From: Vibrio inusitatus | Lineage (GTDB): Bacteria > Pseudomonadota > Gammaproteobacteria > Enterobacterales > Vibrionaceae | Assembly (NCBI GenBank): GCA_024346935.1 | Contig: AP024879.1 | Coordinates: 310,001 to 374,000, forward strand | Reading direction: 5' to 3' | Length of the DNA stretch: 64,000 bases | Shown: piece by piece, positions 50,931 through 59,563 of the stretch | How the letters are laid out: the number at the start of each line of letters is the position of its first letter | Position numbering within the stretch: the stretch's first letter is position 1 | Notes under the pieces: model-generated | Told to the model about the DNA's origin: nothing | The model's input: the letters and a program-made list of their open reading frames with translations, nothing else | Database searches by the model: none | Program-made: the position numbers and the translations under genes

Positions 50931-52424
50931 ATGAACAATATAATGAAGGCATTAATAACAGCGACAACTGGGCTAACGCTGGTTTCAATGGCAACAGCGG
51001 CAACTTATGAGGCTAAAGTCCCTGCGAGCATTATTACTCCTGCACAAGTTGAGTCTGAGTATTTAGGCGAGTTGAACTATACCGATGGGGCACCAAGTGC
51101 AGAAACAACCTTAAAGGCAAATCGCTTTGTGGATGTCGCTGATGCAGTACGTGTGTTTCTTTCAGGAATTCCCGTAGCTTCAATTCAAGGCCTATTGGCT
51201 GGGCATGAAAGTGTTGGAATGGTGCCTAACCAAACTATCGCCATTTCAGAACAAATGCTTAATGCAAAGAGCTTGTGGCTAACCGCTAACACTACCACGC
51301 CTTATGTTACCAGTGAGATAGATGTAAAAAATGGGCCTGTTGTTTTAGAAGTAGGCACGCCAATTTTGGGACTACTTGATAACGCGGCGTTTAAATTTGT
51401 TTCTCGTGTTGGTGTGACGCACCCGGAAGATCAGGGTCAAGGTGGCAAATATTTTATCCATCATAGCTCATATAAAGGCGAGATCCCTGAGGGAATGATC
51501 GCCGTAGAGACTGACGGCTACCAACATTGGTTGCTCGTCCGCATCATTACTACTCCAGCGAATGTTGAAGCCGATGTTCAGAAGCTTAAGGATACGATGA
51601 AGTTGTATCCGTATGGCTCTAAGCCGAAGACAGAATTTATGAATATCTCTGATGTTCAATACAATACTATCCATGCAATGGATGAGTCGTTCTACGAAGA
51701 GATCAATACACTGATTCAGTATGAACCAACACAAGTGTTTGATAGCGAATGGCTGTCGCTCGCTAAACGAGTAGGTATCGAGAAGGGTCAAGAGTTCAAG
51801 CCGAATGAATACCAGCGACAAGTTTTTAAAGAAGCGGCGAAGATTGCGACTGCTGAAGCTCGTTCTTATTACTATGCGCCAACCAAAGAACAGATGGTGT
51901 ATGAAGATCGCAATTGGTTTACCCCTCTAGTCTCTGGTCATGAGTTTAAAGATGAGAATGGTGTCGTGGATACAGATATGCGCGCAACCTTCCACTTTAT
52001 GGCGACGGGTATTACCCCAGATATGGTGGCGTCTACTCCGGGTCAAGGTTCGGACTACTTGCTAGCAACTATTGATAGTGAAGGTCAGATTCTGGATGGC
52101 AGCAAACATTACACTGTAACGTTACCTGCGGATGCACCAGCAACTAAGTTTTGGTCATTCATGATTTATGATAACCAAACGCGCTCAATGTTAGAGACAG
52201 ACCAAGTTAAAGCGGGCATTGATGGGTTAACCAAAGGTGTGAAAAAGAACGCTGATGGTTCGATTACGATTCACTTCGCTCCAGAGGCACCAAAAGGTGC
52301 GGAAGGAAACTGGGTACAAACGACTGAGGGTAAAGGATTCAACCTTATCTTCCGTATGTATGGACCAACAGAGGCTTGGTTTGATAAGTCTTGGAAACCA
52401 ACAGACGTGACCTTGGTTAAATAA
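50931..52424 (+). CDS. Secreted DUF1254/DUF1214 protein (copy 6, long form)
   Basis: A protein of 497 residues with a signal peptide (MNNIMKALITATTGLTLVSMATA). DUF1254 region ~60-190 ('AVRVFLSGIPVASIQGLLAGHESVGM', 'TANTTTPYVTSEIDVKNGPVVLEVG'), DUF1214 region ~390-497 ('ATKFWSFMIYDNQTRSMLETDQ', 'NADGSITIHFAPEAPKGAEGNWVQT', 'FNLIFRMYGPTEAWFDKSWKPTDVTLVK'). Full-length form, like copy 5 but without a lipobox, so periplasmic or secreted. AAGGA precedes the ATG. LysR divergent; a strong terminator follows. Function unknown. Confidence 0.88.
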   Translation: MNNIMKALITATTGLTLVSMATAATYEAKVPASIITPAQVESEYLGELNYTDGAPSAETTLKANRFVDVADAVRVFLSGIPVASIQGLLAGHESVGMVPNQTIAISEQMLNAKSLWLTANTTTPYVTSEIDVKNGPVVLEVGTPILGLLDNAAFKFVSRVGVTHPEDQGQGGKYFIHHSSYKGEIPEGMIAVETDGYQHWLLVRIITTPANVEADVQKLKDTMKLYPYGSKPKTEFMNISDVQYNTIHAMDESFYEEINTLIQYEPTQVFDSEWLSLAKRVGIEKGQEFKPNEYQRQVFKEAAKIATAEARSYYYAPTKEQMVYEDRNWFTPLVSGHEFKDENGVVDTDMRATFHFMATGITPDMVASTPGQGSDYLLATIDSEGQILDGSKHYTVTLPADAPATKFWSFMIYDNQTRSMLETDQVKAGIDGLTKGVKKNADGSITIHFAPEAPKGAEGNWVQTTEGKGFNLIFRMYGPTEAWFDKSWKPTDVTLVK

Positions 52425-52454
52425 CTCAACCTAGTAGAGTCAAAACGATTAAAG

Positions 52455-52480
52455 AGCCCTAACGAAAGTTAGGGCTTTTA
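52455..52480 (+). terminator. Terminator after DUF1254 copy 6
   Basis: AGCCCTAAC-GAAA-GTTAGGGCT with a T run. GNRA loop. Confidence 0.9.
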
Positions 52481-52570
52481 TGGTTTGTAGGATTGCATAC
52501 GTCATCATTGATTAACGACATCGACTAGATGCTATTACATTACCTCTTTTCATAAATAGAAGGGGGCAGT

Positions 52571-54277
52571 GTGGTGAAATTGGCGCAGTGGTTCGTTCTT
52601 CTAATTGTGATTATTCCTCTCTTTGCTTATAGCTCCTCACCAAGAAATATTTCAATCTCTGGCTTATCTGAACCCTTGGAAAAAAATTTAGCCTATCATT
52701 TGGATGCGTTAGGCAGTGATTCGATTACTAAGATGGGCAATGTAAAACTTACTAGGATCGTCAATGAAGCGCTTAACCCATTTGGTTACTATCATCCGAC
52801 AGCTCAGTTGACGCGTGTAGATGATAAGGAGATCAATCTGAAAGTGTCTTCAGGCCCTGTCACTAGGATCAAAGAGTCCGATATTGTTGTATCGGGTCAA
52901 GCGGCGGACAACTCTGAATTATTGAAAATTGTAGAACAAACAAACCTTAAACAGGGGCAAGCCTTACAGCATCAAGAATACGATAATCTCAAGAGCAAGA
53001 TTCAGTCTTTTGCCTTAAGCCACGGTTATCTCGATGGTCAATTTACAATGACGCGCCTAGAGGTGATTCCAAGTAAGAACGAAGCCAATATCCGCGTTCA
53101 TTTCAATAGTGGTAAGCAATACTATTTTGGCGACACCCGTATTTTCAATAGCCAAATTGAAAACGAGCGACTCTTCAATCTTAAAGATTTTGATCAAGGC
53201 GACCCGTTTGATGTGATGAAGCTCAGTGAGTATCAAAATTCTTTATCTGAAACTGGGTGGTTTGGCGCTATTGATGTTCATCCCGAATATGTAGCAATAA
53301 CCGATAACCTAGAAGTGCCTGTAGAAGTCTCTGTGGCACCTCGCTCTAAAAATGTGGTCGAGGTTGGCGGTGGTTATTCATCTGATATGGGGATTAGAGG
53401 TTCGTTGAGTTGGGCACAGCCTTGGTATAATGCCAAAGGACATAGCTTCCAGAGTGCCGTCAGTGTTTCAAAGCCCGAGCAGTCTTTGCTTTTAGGCTAC
53501 AAGATCCCAACTCAGGATATCTTAAATGATTACTACGGTATTAAGTTTGAAACAACACATCTTGATTATTTAGATACCTTGAGCCTTTCTAGCGACCTCA
53601 CGTTTGAGAAACATTGGAAGCTGGACAGTGATTGGCAGAGCACTGTATATGTGAAGTTTTTATATGAAGACTATCAACAGGCAATGGACGAAGGTTTGTC
53701 TCGTCTACTAATGCCGGGTATTTCGTTTTCTTACGCCGATAAGCAACAAGATAACAAGCGTATTAAGCACAAGCACATTTACGCTATTGAGTATTCAGAT
53801 GATCGTGTGGTATCTGACACTCAGATACTAAGGTTAACCGGTGAAACGGCGTTGTCATGGAGCATTAACGATTCTCAAAGACTTAACTTTAGAGTCAGCA
53901 TGGGAGCAAATATTTCCGATGAACTCTCGAATATCCCCTCTTCTTTACGTTTCTTTGCTGGTGGTGACGGTAGCCTGAGAGGGTACGACTATGAGTCTAT
54001 TTCTCCGGTAGATGAAAATGGAGAACTTAAAGGCGCACCTTATATGCTGAGTTCAGGTCTTGAATACCAACATCGTATATTTGACGCTTTTTGGATTGGT
54101 GGTTTTGTGGATGTCGGTGATGCCTTTGAGTCTAATTTTGATGCAAAAGTGGGTACGGGGCTTAGTGTCATCTGGGAGACTAGTTTTGTGCCGATAAAGC
54201 TTGATGTGGCACGTGGGATAGATGATGACAGAGACGATCAGTGGAAGGTATATCTTTCCCTCGGAACACAGTTTTAG
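52571..54277 (+). CDS. TamA-like outer-membrane assembly protein, orphan
   Basis: A protein of 568 residues, the usual TamA length. Signal peptide (VKLAQWFVLLIVIIPLFAYS), three POTRA domains (~25-260, 'ISISGLSEPLEKNLAYHLDAL', 'YYFGDTRIFNSQ') and a C-terminal 16-strand barrel (~265-568) with 'GGGYSSDMGIRGSLSWAQPWYNAKGHSFQ' read in parts, 'RFFAGGDGSLRGYDYESI' (the conserved xRGY/VRGY-type loop) and final 'LSLGTQF'. Start is GTG with AGGGGGC upstream. Normally tamB follows at once; here the next feature is a repeat array, so this is an orphan paralogue. Function as an assembly factor is by family. Confidence 0.88.
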   Translation: MVKLAQWFVLLIVIIPLFAYSSSPRNISISGLSEPLEKNLAYHLDALGSDSITKMGNVKLTRIVNEALNPFGYYHPTAQLTRVDDKEINLKVSSGPVTRIKESDIVVSGQAADNSELLKIVEQTNLKQGQALQHQEYDNLKSKIQSFALSHGYLDGQFTMTRLEVIPSKNEANIRVHFNSGKQYYFGDTRIFNSQIENERLFNLKDFDQGDPFDVMKLSEYQNSLSETGWFGAIDVHPEYVAITDNLEVPVEVSVAPRSKNVVEVGGGYSSDMGIRGSLSWAQPWYNAKGHSFQSAVSVSKPEQSLLLGYKIPTQDILNDYYGIKFETTHLDYLDTLSLSSDLTFEKHWKLDSDWQSTVYVKFLYEDYQQAMDEGLSRLLMPGISFSYADKQQDNKRIKHKHIYAIEYSDDRVVSDTQILRLTGETALSWSINDSQRLNFRVSMGANISDELSNIPSSLRFFAGGDGSLRGYDYESISPVDENGELKGAPYMLSSGLEYQHRIFDAFWIGGFVDVGDAFESNFDAKVGTGLSVIWETSFVPIKLDVARGIDDDRDDQWKVYLSLGTQF

Positions 54278-54310
54278 GGTACGTGTTGTTGCTGAGTGCA
54301 AACCTATAAG

Positions 54311-55310
54311 GTCCCCGATAAAACACTTCGGGGACGACGAGCTTATGAAATCCATGCATCGGTACGTGTAGTACCCGAGTGTTCCTATCGGGAATCTGAT
54401 TTCTGCAAACCTGAGAAGGTTTCCGATAAAACACTTCGGGGACGACAAGTTTACGAAATCAATGCATCAGTACGTGTCATTCCCGAGTGCTTCTATCGGG
54501 AATCTGTTTTCCGCAAATCTAAGAAGGTCCCCGATCAAACATTTCGGGGACGGAAAGTTTACGAAATCAATGCATCAGCACATGTCGTTCCCGAGTGCTT
54601 CTATCGGGAATCTGTTTTCTACAAACCTGAGAAGGTCCCCGATAAAACACTTCGGGGACGACAAGTTTACGAAATCAATGCATCAGTACATGTCATTCCC
54701 GAGTGCTTCTATTGGGAATCTGTTTTCTGCAAACCTAGAAGGTCCCCGATAAAACACTTCGGGGACGAAGAGCTTATGAAATCCATGCATCGGTACGTGT
54801 CATTCCCGAGCGCTTCTATCGGGAATCTGTTTTCCGAAAATCTAAGAAGGTCCCCGATAAAACACTTCGGGGACGACAAGTTTACGAAATCAATGCATCA
54901 GCACATGTCGTTCCCGAGTGCTCCTATCGGGAATCTGTTTTATGTAAACCTAGAAGGTCCCCGATAAAACACTTCGGGGACGACAAGTTTACGAAATCCA
55001 TGCATCGGCACATGTTATTCCCGAGCGCTTCTATCGGGAATCTGTTTTCCGCAAATCCAAGAAGGTCCCCGATAAAACACTTCGGGGACGACAAGTATAC
55101 GAAATCCGCGCATCGGCACATGTCATTCCCGAGCGCTTCTATCGGGAATCTGTTTTCCGCAAATCCAAGAAGGTCCCCGATAAAACACTTCGGGGACGAC
55201 AAGTTTACGAAATCCGCGCATCGGCACATGTCATTCCCGAGTGCTTCTATTGGGAATCTGTTTTCTGCAAATCTAAGAAAGTCCCTATAAAGACCCTTGG
55301 GAATAACGGG
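54311..55310. repeat. Array of nine ~108-bp units, each with two palindromes
   Basis: Units begin with GTCCCCGATAAAACACTTCG-like sequence at 54311, 54419, 54527, 54635, 54742, 54850, 54957, 55065 and 55173, with a degenerate tenth at 55281. Spacing is 107-108 bases. Each unit has two hairpins: GTCCCCGA-N9-TCGGGGAC and TTCCCGA-N9-TCGGGAA. Sequence between is conserved to a lesser degree, and some units have a wobble-preserving change (ATTGGGAA). It resembles a BIME-type array of REP elements. Frames through the array are open only because 108 is divisible by three; two 107-base units break them, so it is not a protein. Confidence 0.9.
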
Positions 55311-56448
55311 TGTAGATAATTTGATAATTTGTACACCGGTTAAACTTAGCAAAAGCATTTAACTCTTTTGTTAAGGCTTCTTCAAAGGAGTCAGTGTCGG
55401 TAAGTGCTTTCTCAATAAATAGGTTGAGCACTTGCAATGTAGATGTGGACTTTTCAACTCGGCAATCCGCTCTCCCTACCAATTCGCCACTCCAAATGAT
55501 GGGTAAACAAAAGTAGCCAAATTGTCGCTTAGCAGCCGGCACATAGCACTCTAATTGATAGTCGAAATCAAACAATTGGCTTATTCGTTTTCTTTGGATA
55601 ACCGCATTGTCGAAGGGAGAGAGTAGGTGCACTCTATTTCGTGACAGTCGCTTGTTGAGTAGCTCTAGCGAGCCCGATGTCGTGTAGAAGGTTTGTTTTT
55701 CTACCGACACTTGTTCAACCTTGTTAGATTCTATCAATTCATTGAGTGACTGCTGTATTAAGGCTTTAGAGCTTTTCAATAAGTACCCCATTTCTGAAGG
55801 AGTACCGATACCGTGAGCTTTTAGATAATTAAGAGCCAGAAACTCACCATACTCTTTTGTCGTTGGCATAGTGGTGTCTGCATTATCGGGAAGCACTCGC
55901 TCTGTTAGATCGTAGACCTTGTGGAAATTGCGTCGCTCAGTAATCATCAAATCGCCTTGCATATACAAAAGCTCTAGCGTTTGTTTCGTTGGCTTGCTTT
56001 CCCAACCAGTGCGTTTTAATACCTCTGATTCAAAATCCTTAGCCATTAAAGGACCTTCGTGTTTGATCTTATTCAAAACACTACTCATCAATGCTTCATC
56101 TTTTTTATACCAATGCTTTTGCTGTCCTGATTTAAAGGTGTGCTTGCGGGGTAGGGTATAACGAAAATTTTTCATCGGAAGATAAGACGCTGCATGAGAC
56201 CAATACTCAAAAATGTCTTTATTTGCGACTAACTGATCGAGATAAGAAGGTTGATATGTGTGGTTTCGACTCCAAAGTACATGGTGATGTGCCCTTTGAA
56301 CCACTGAGATCGTATCTATTTGTACGTATCCGAGCTGGTGGATTGAGCTAAGAGCGCGCTGCGCAACCACTCCTTTTAGCTCGGGTGAGCAGAGCCCTTG
56401 TGACAATAATGCTATTTTTTGAGCTTCGGGTTTAGAGAGCTGAATCAT
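55285..56448 (-). CDS. AlkX/YcaQ-type DNA glycosylase (winged-helix)
   Basis: A protein of 387 residues of the AlkZ/YcaQ winged-helix glycosylase family, which unhooks interstrand crosslinks and removes bulky alkylated bases. The catalytic strip reads 'YVQIDTISVVQRAHHHVLWSR' with Q43-I-D45, the QxD form typical of the YcaQ (AlkX) branch rather than the QxQ of AlkZ. Further markers: 'EYWSHAASYLP', 'YMQGDLMITERRNFHKVYDLTERVLP' (read in parts), 'LLSPFDNAVIQRKR'. The last codons and the stop lie inside the degenerate end of the repeat array, so the C-terminus may have been altered by it. Monocistronic, cytoplasmic. Confidence 0.85.
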   Translation of the reverse strand: MIQLSKPEAQKIALLSQGLCSPELKGVVAQRALSSIHQLGYVQIDTISVVQRAHHHVLWSRNHTYQPSYLDQLVANKDIFEYWSHAASYLPMKNFRYTLPRKHTFKSGQQKHWYKKDEALMSSVLNKIKHEGPLMAKDFESEVLKRTGWESKPTKQTLELLYMQGDLMITERRNFHKVYDLTERVLPDNADTTMPTTKEYGEFLALNYLKAHGIGTPSEMGYLLKSSKALIQQSLNELIESNKVEQVSVEKQTFYTTSGSLELLNKRLSRNRVHLLSPFDNAVIQRKRISQLFDFDYQLECYVPAAKRQFGYFCLPIIWSGELVGRADCRVEKSTSTLQVLNLFIEKALTDTDSFEEALTKELNAFAKFNRCTNYQIIYTRYSQGSL

Positions 56449-56517
56449 AGTGGCGTCTTGTTATCCTCGCAGTCGCAATTCAGTAGAGTGTAAATCGAGA
56501 CAACTAAGAGCAACGAG

Positions 56518-56961
56518 CTAACGAATATCAGTGATCATTCGACCATCTTGCAGTTTTTCCCCAGATTCAGCACTATCAAGCATTTGTCCTAATGGTGAGT
56601 GTGGAGTAATAACCACGACATCATGCTCAAGCTTGTAGCCACCGCAAATAGGTAAAAACCAACAAATCATTTTATTGTCGATAGTCACCAATGCACCGAT
56701 ATCTATTTCATCATCTTCTGCAAAATCACGAAACACCATAGAACTAAGCTGGTTAATCATCGTGTCGCAATCTGCTACACGTTGAGATTGTCCGTGAGCG
56801 AGATAGGCTGCTTCTAATCCTACAGTATCGTATTGAGTTTCAGCTACGCTTTGCTCGTGCGTGGCGGCATCGTGAGCACTCTCTGCTGCGGCCAATGCAA
56901 TTTTTCGTTGGCTGTGTAATGTTTGAAGAAGGCTTTGACGTAATTGTTCTTTGTCGATCAT
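56518..56961 (-). CDS. GreA/GreB-like transcription factor
   Basis: A protein of 147 residues. N-terminal helical part (~1-75, 'RQSLLQTLHSQRKIALAAAESAHDAATH') as in the Gre coiled-coil, and C-terminal domain with 'IDIGALVTID', 'VVVITPHSPLGQMLDSAESGEK', the SPLGQxL signature of GreA/GreB proteins. The tip acidic pair that cleaves RNA in true Gre factors is not obvious, so it may compete with or modulate them at the RNA polymerase secondary channel. It starts 70 bases upstream of the glycosylase's direction of reading, i.e. the glycosylase gene lies on the same strand further along the map to the left; co-transcription is not shown. Confidence 0.75.
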   Translation of the reverse strand: MIDKEQLRQSLLQTLHSQRKIALAAAESAHDAATHEQSVAETQYDTVGLEAAYLAHGQSQRVADCDTMINQLSSMVFRDFAEDDEIDIGALVTIDNKMICWFLPICGGYKLEHDVVVITPHSPLGQMLDSAESGEKLQDGRMITDIR

Positions 56962-57049
56962 GTTATTTAATCAATAGCTAAAACAATATGGTAGCGAATT
57001 ATGAGGCATAGTGCGATTGTAAGCGTTCGACAGTATTGGTATTTCGTGA

Positions 57050-57898
57050 CTAAAAACGATAAGCCATTTTTAACATTGGACCAAAAAACTGATAGTCGAC
57101 TTTAAGGCGAGTATGTTCGGCTTTGTAACCGACGCCAAGATCATAGTAGTTAAACGATGCGCTGATGCTAAAGTTTTCTGTGACGTAGTAGCGCGCGGCC
57201 ATTTCCAGTTCATACATCCAACCTGATATTTTATCGTACTGTAAATAAAAGGCATGAACATGGCTTTTGAGCAGAATATCATCGCGTATTTTATGTTCCA
57301 TTAAAAAACCAAGATTAGGTAATGGAGCGGTTATTCCGCTATTAAAACCTTCAGCGACAAGCGTGGCCTCTGATGAGATACTCTCATTGGCTTCGATATC
57401 GATTTCACCGCGCATGCCTAGTTCGAGCCGAGTGACATGAAATCCAGCTAGAAAATGGATATCCAAATGCTCGGAATTGTAAAAGCGATAACCATAACCA
57501 AGGCGCATGATATCAACATTGAGTGTTGTGAGTAGATCGGCTTCCCCACCTATCGTATAGGTATGACCATCCAATGTTAGTTGGAATGGGCGTGCCACAT
57601 AGTCTTGATATCCATTACGATGTAATCGACGCCAATCAAGGTAGATTTGATGGTTGTTGTTAAAGCGATACTCCAAATTCAAATAGGGTAGAACATCGTC
57701 ATGGGGAAGGTTCAGTTCTGACTCAAAATTAAGGTCGACATATTCTTTGTGGATAGGGTCATACACTTCGATATCGGTGCTGGTTTGAGAGAAAAAAGCA
57801 CCAATTTCAATTTCGAAAGTTCCAGCATATACGCGAGGAGTTAACGTGAACGCACACAATAGTGTTAACAGTCGACCTAGATAGATGACGTTTTTCAA
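57050..57898 (-). CDS. Outer-membrane beta-barrel protein, TTG start
   Basis: A protein of 282 residues. The start is a TTG at 57898, set by GAGGT eight bases upstream. Signal peptide (KNVIYLGRLLTLLCAFTLTPRVYA minus leader Met). The mature part has the alternating pattern of a barrel with many Tyr/His/Asp, 'LPYLNLEYRFNNNHQIYLDWRRL', 'GYGYRFYNSEHLDIHFLAGFHV' and final 'MLKMAYRF', the outer-membrane C-terminal signature. Related in look to YaiO/OmpW-size proteins, but I cannot name a family. Adjacent to the phospholipase D lipoprotein on the same strand. Confidence 0.65.
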   Translation of the reverse strand: MKNVIYLGRLLTLLCAFTLTPRVYAGTFEIEIGAFFSQTSTDIEVYDPIHKEYVDLNFESELNLPHDDVLPYLNLEYRFNNNHQIYLDWRRLHRNGYQDYVARPFQLTLDGHTYTIGGEADLLTTLNVDIMRLGYGYRFYNSEHLDIHFLAGFHVTRLELGMRGEIDIEANESISSEATLVAEGFNSGITAPLPNLGFLMEHKIRDDILLKSHVHAFYLQYDKISGWMYELEMAARYYVTENFSISASFNYYDLGVGYKAEHTRLKVDYQFFGPMLKMAYRF

Positions 57899-57980
57899 CC
57901 GCTTTACCTCTGTATTCCAAATTGATTTGAGTGGTGACTGTCAGCTTTTTGCTGTTGTTAACGACAAACAATCAGCAACA

Positions 57981-58001
57981 TGCGCTCTGTTTGAGAGCGC
58001 A
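57981..58001 (-). terminator. Hairpin after phospholipase D gene
   Basis: TGCGCTCT pairs with AGAGCGCA across 5 bases, 21 bases after the stop of the minus-strand gene. No clear T tail. Confidence 0.5.
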
Positions 58002-58021
58002 CTACTGTTTGTGGTAGAGGA

Positions 58022-59479
58022 TTAAAGCTCTGATTCCGCATTCATCTTTCTGAAAATCCAATGGGTGGCTTTGTGCATCCCGCTGTAATTAGGATTATTG
58101 GTTGTCACTGTGTCACCTGAGAACCAAACCGGTTGCTGTTCTTTGTTTAGAGCAACCTGCCAGTACAACTTACTTTTTTTGCTCAATAAGTAGTGTTCGA
58201 TCTGCTCTGCGAACTCTGGGCTATTTACAAAAACACCAAACTCTATATTGAGGTTGTCTGAGCGTGGGTCAAAATTAGACGAACCAATGTAGGTGAGGGT
58301 ATTGTCCAATATTACTGTTTTGTTGTGATAATAAGTGTCCGCATGGTAGTAATGGTCTTCATTGATCGCATTGTCTTTATATTCCAAAAGATTGACCCCT
58401 TTTTGTAGCAACGTAGTACGGTGCTTCTCGTAGTAGGCCGGAATAAAGCCAGAGTCATTTGACGCTGAAGAGTTAGTGATTAAGGTAACATCGGTATTGT
58501 TGCTTCTTAATCTATCAATGGTTCGAAACTCACCATCAGACGGCACTACGTAGGGTGTAGAGATAATCGCAGTTTTTGCATTATCTAAGTGCTCGCTGAT
58601 AGTACGTTCAGCTCGAGCCCTGAAGTAAGGCTTGTTATCGTGTAATTTATGTAGCGAATCAAATACAGGTGTAACTTCAACATCGATTGCATTTGGCGTT
58701 GCCAGATTAGATACACTGCGCTCAATCACTGCCAGTATGTGTGAATTCTTTTTCCTCTCTTTGGCATACGCTTTATCAAATTGACGGAACTGAGAATCAC
58801 CTTTTACCGCAATCAATTCGTTGATTGGCGTTACGTACTCACTTTCCCAAAGCGATACATAATTATGGTCAAAAGGCTTAATGATTTCGCCAGTAAACAG
58901 AGTGTCCATATCAAAGAAATTGGCGTCTTTGCTAAAGCCAAAATATTCGTCTCCAATGTTTCGCCCGCCCAAGATCATTGAGTGGTGGTCAACATTGAAG
59001 TATTTTTCATGTAGGCGATTATCCAACTGCTTTTGGTTGCCAGCAAAGTCAAATACGCGACCCATCCAACCTATTTTTCTTGAATTAAAAGGGTTGAAAA
59101 TCTTGATTTGAATATTTTCATGTTGGCTAAGCTCAGCAAGCCATTTTTCATTGAAAATCAATAAGTCATCGAGAATCAGACGTACTTGCACCCCGCGGTC
59201 GGCTGCTTGTTTTAATTCATCGAGCAACATCAAACCAAGCGTGTTTTTATCCCAAGAAAAGTAGGTCATATCGATGGTTGTTTTAGCATTGCGAACCAGA
59301 TCTACTCGTCGAGAAAAGGCTTCGTCAGCCGTTGGAATCAGATAAGCCTGTGCTTGATATTCATTGCTTTTCCATCTCGCTTCAAAGGTATCTTCAACCT
59401 CTGGAAACGGCTGGGCACATCCTGTGACCAAAGCAACCAGCATCATTGTGCACGCTGTTTTTAGTTTGCTAAGTGTCAT
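58022..59479 (-). CDS. Phospholipase D family lipoprotein
   Basis: A protein of 485 residues with lipobox VTGC (Cys21), so it is envelope-anchored. Two HKD motifs are visible: 'HEKYFNVDHHSMILGGRNIGDEYFG' (read in parts; H-x-K...D...GGRN) near residue 155, and 'HNKTVILDNTLTYIGSSNFDPRS' (read in parts) near residue 395. This is the cardiolipin-synthase/phospholipase D fold. Members act on phospholipids or transfer phosphatidyl groups; the lipobox suggests a periplasmic envelope role. AGGTGA precedes the ATG. On the same strand as the barrel protein at 57050; 123 bases and a hairpin separate them. Confidence 0.88.
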   Translation of the reverse strand: MTLSKLKTACTMMLVALVTGCAQPFPEVEDTFEARWKSNEYQAQAYLIPTADEAFSRRVDLVRNAKTTIDMTYFSWDKNTLGLMLLDELKQAADRGVQVRLILDDLLIFNEKWLAELSQHENIQIKIFNPFNSRKIGWMGRVFDFAGNQKQLDNRLHEKYFNVDHHSMILGGRNIGDEYFGFSKDANFFDMDTLFTGEIIKPFDHNYVSLWESEYVTPINELIAVKGDSQFRQFDKAYAKERKKNSHILAVIERSVSNLATPNAIDVEVTPVFDSLHKLHDNKPYFRARAERTISEHLDNAKTAIISTPYVVPSDGEFRTIDRLRSNNTDVTLITNSSASNDSGFIPAYYEKHRTTLLQKGVNLLEYKDNAINEDHYYHADTYYHNKTVILDNTLTYIGSSNFDPRSDNLNIEFGVFVNSPEFAEQIEHYLLSKKSKLYWQVALNKEQQPVWFSGDTVTTNNPNYSGMHKATHWIFRKMNAESEL

Positions 59480-59516
59480 AATTCACCTGCGCTTAAACGT
59501 AAAATTTGGATATAAA

Positions 59517-59538
59517 AACGGCCAGCGAGCTGGCCGTT
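59517..59538 (-). terminator. Strong terminator after carboxylesterase-like gene
   Basis: AACGGCCAGC pairs with GCTGGCCGTT across 2 bases and is followed on the minus strand by T5. It lies 26 bases after the stop at 59564. Confidence 0.9.
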
Positions 59539-59563
59539 GTAGTAGGATGGTTTTTGAATATGT

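Noticed and set aside
54311..55310. Possible CRISPR array
   Set aside because: Whole units are repeated, with no unique spacers of constant size, and no cas gene is present.
54296..55358. Long frames on both strands within the repeat array that look like repetitive proteins
   Set aside because: The frames stay open only because the repeat period is 108 bases; two units of 107 bases shift the frame, there is no ribosome site, and the hairpins explain the conservation better.
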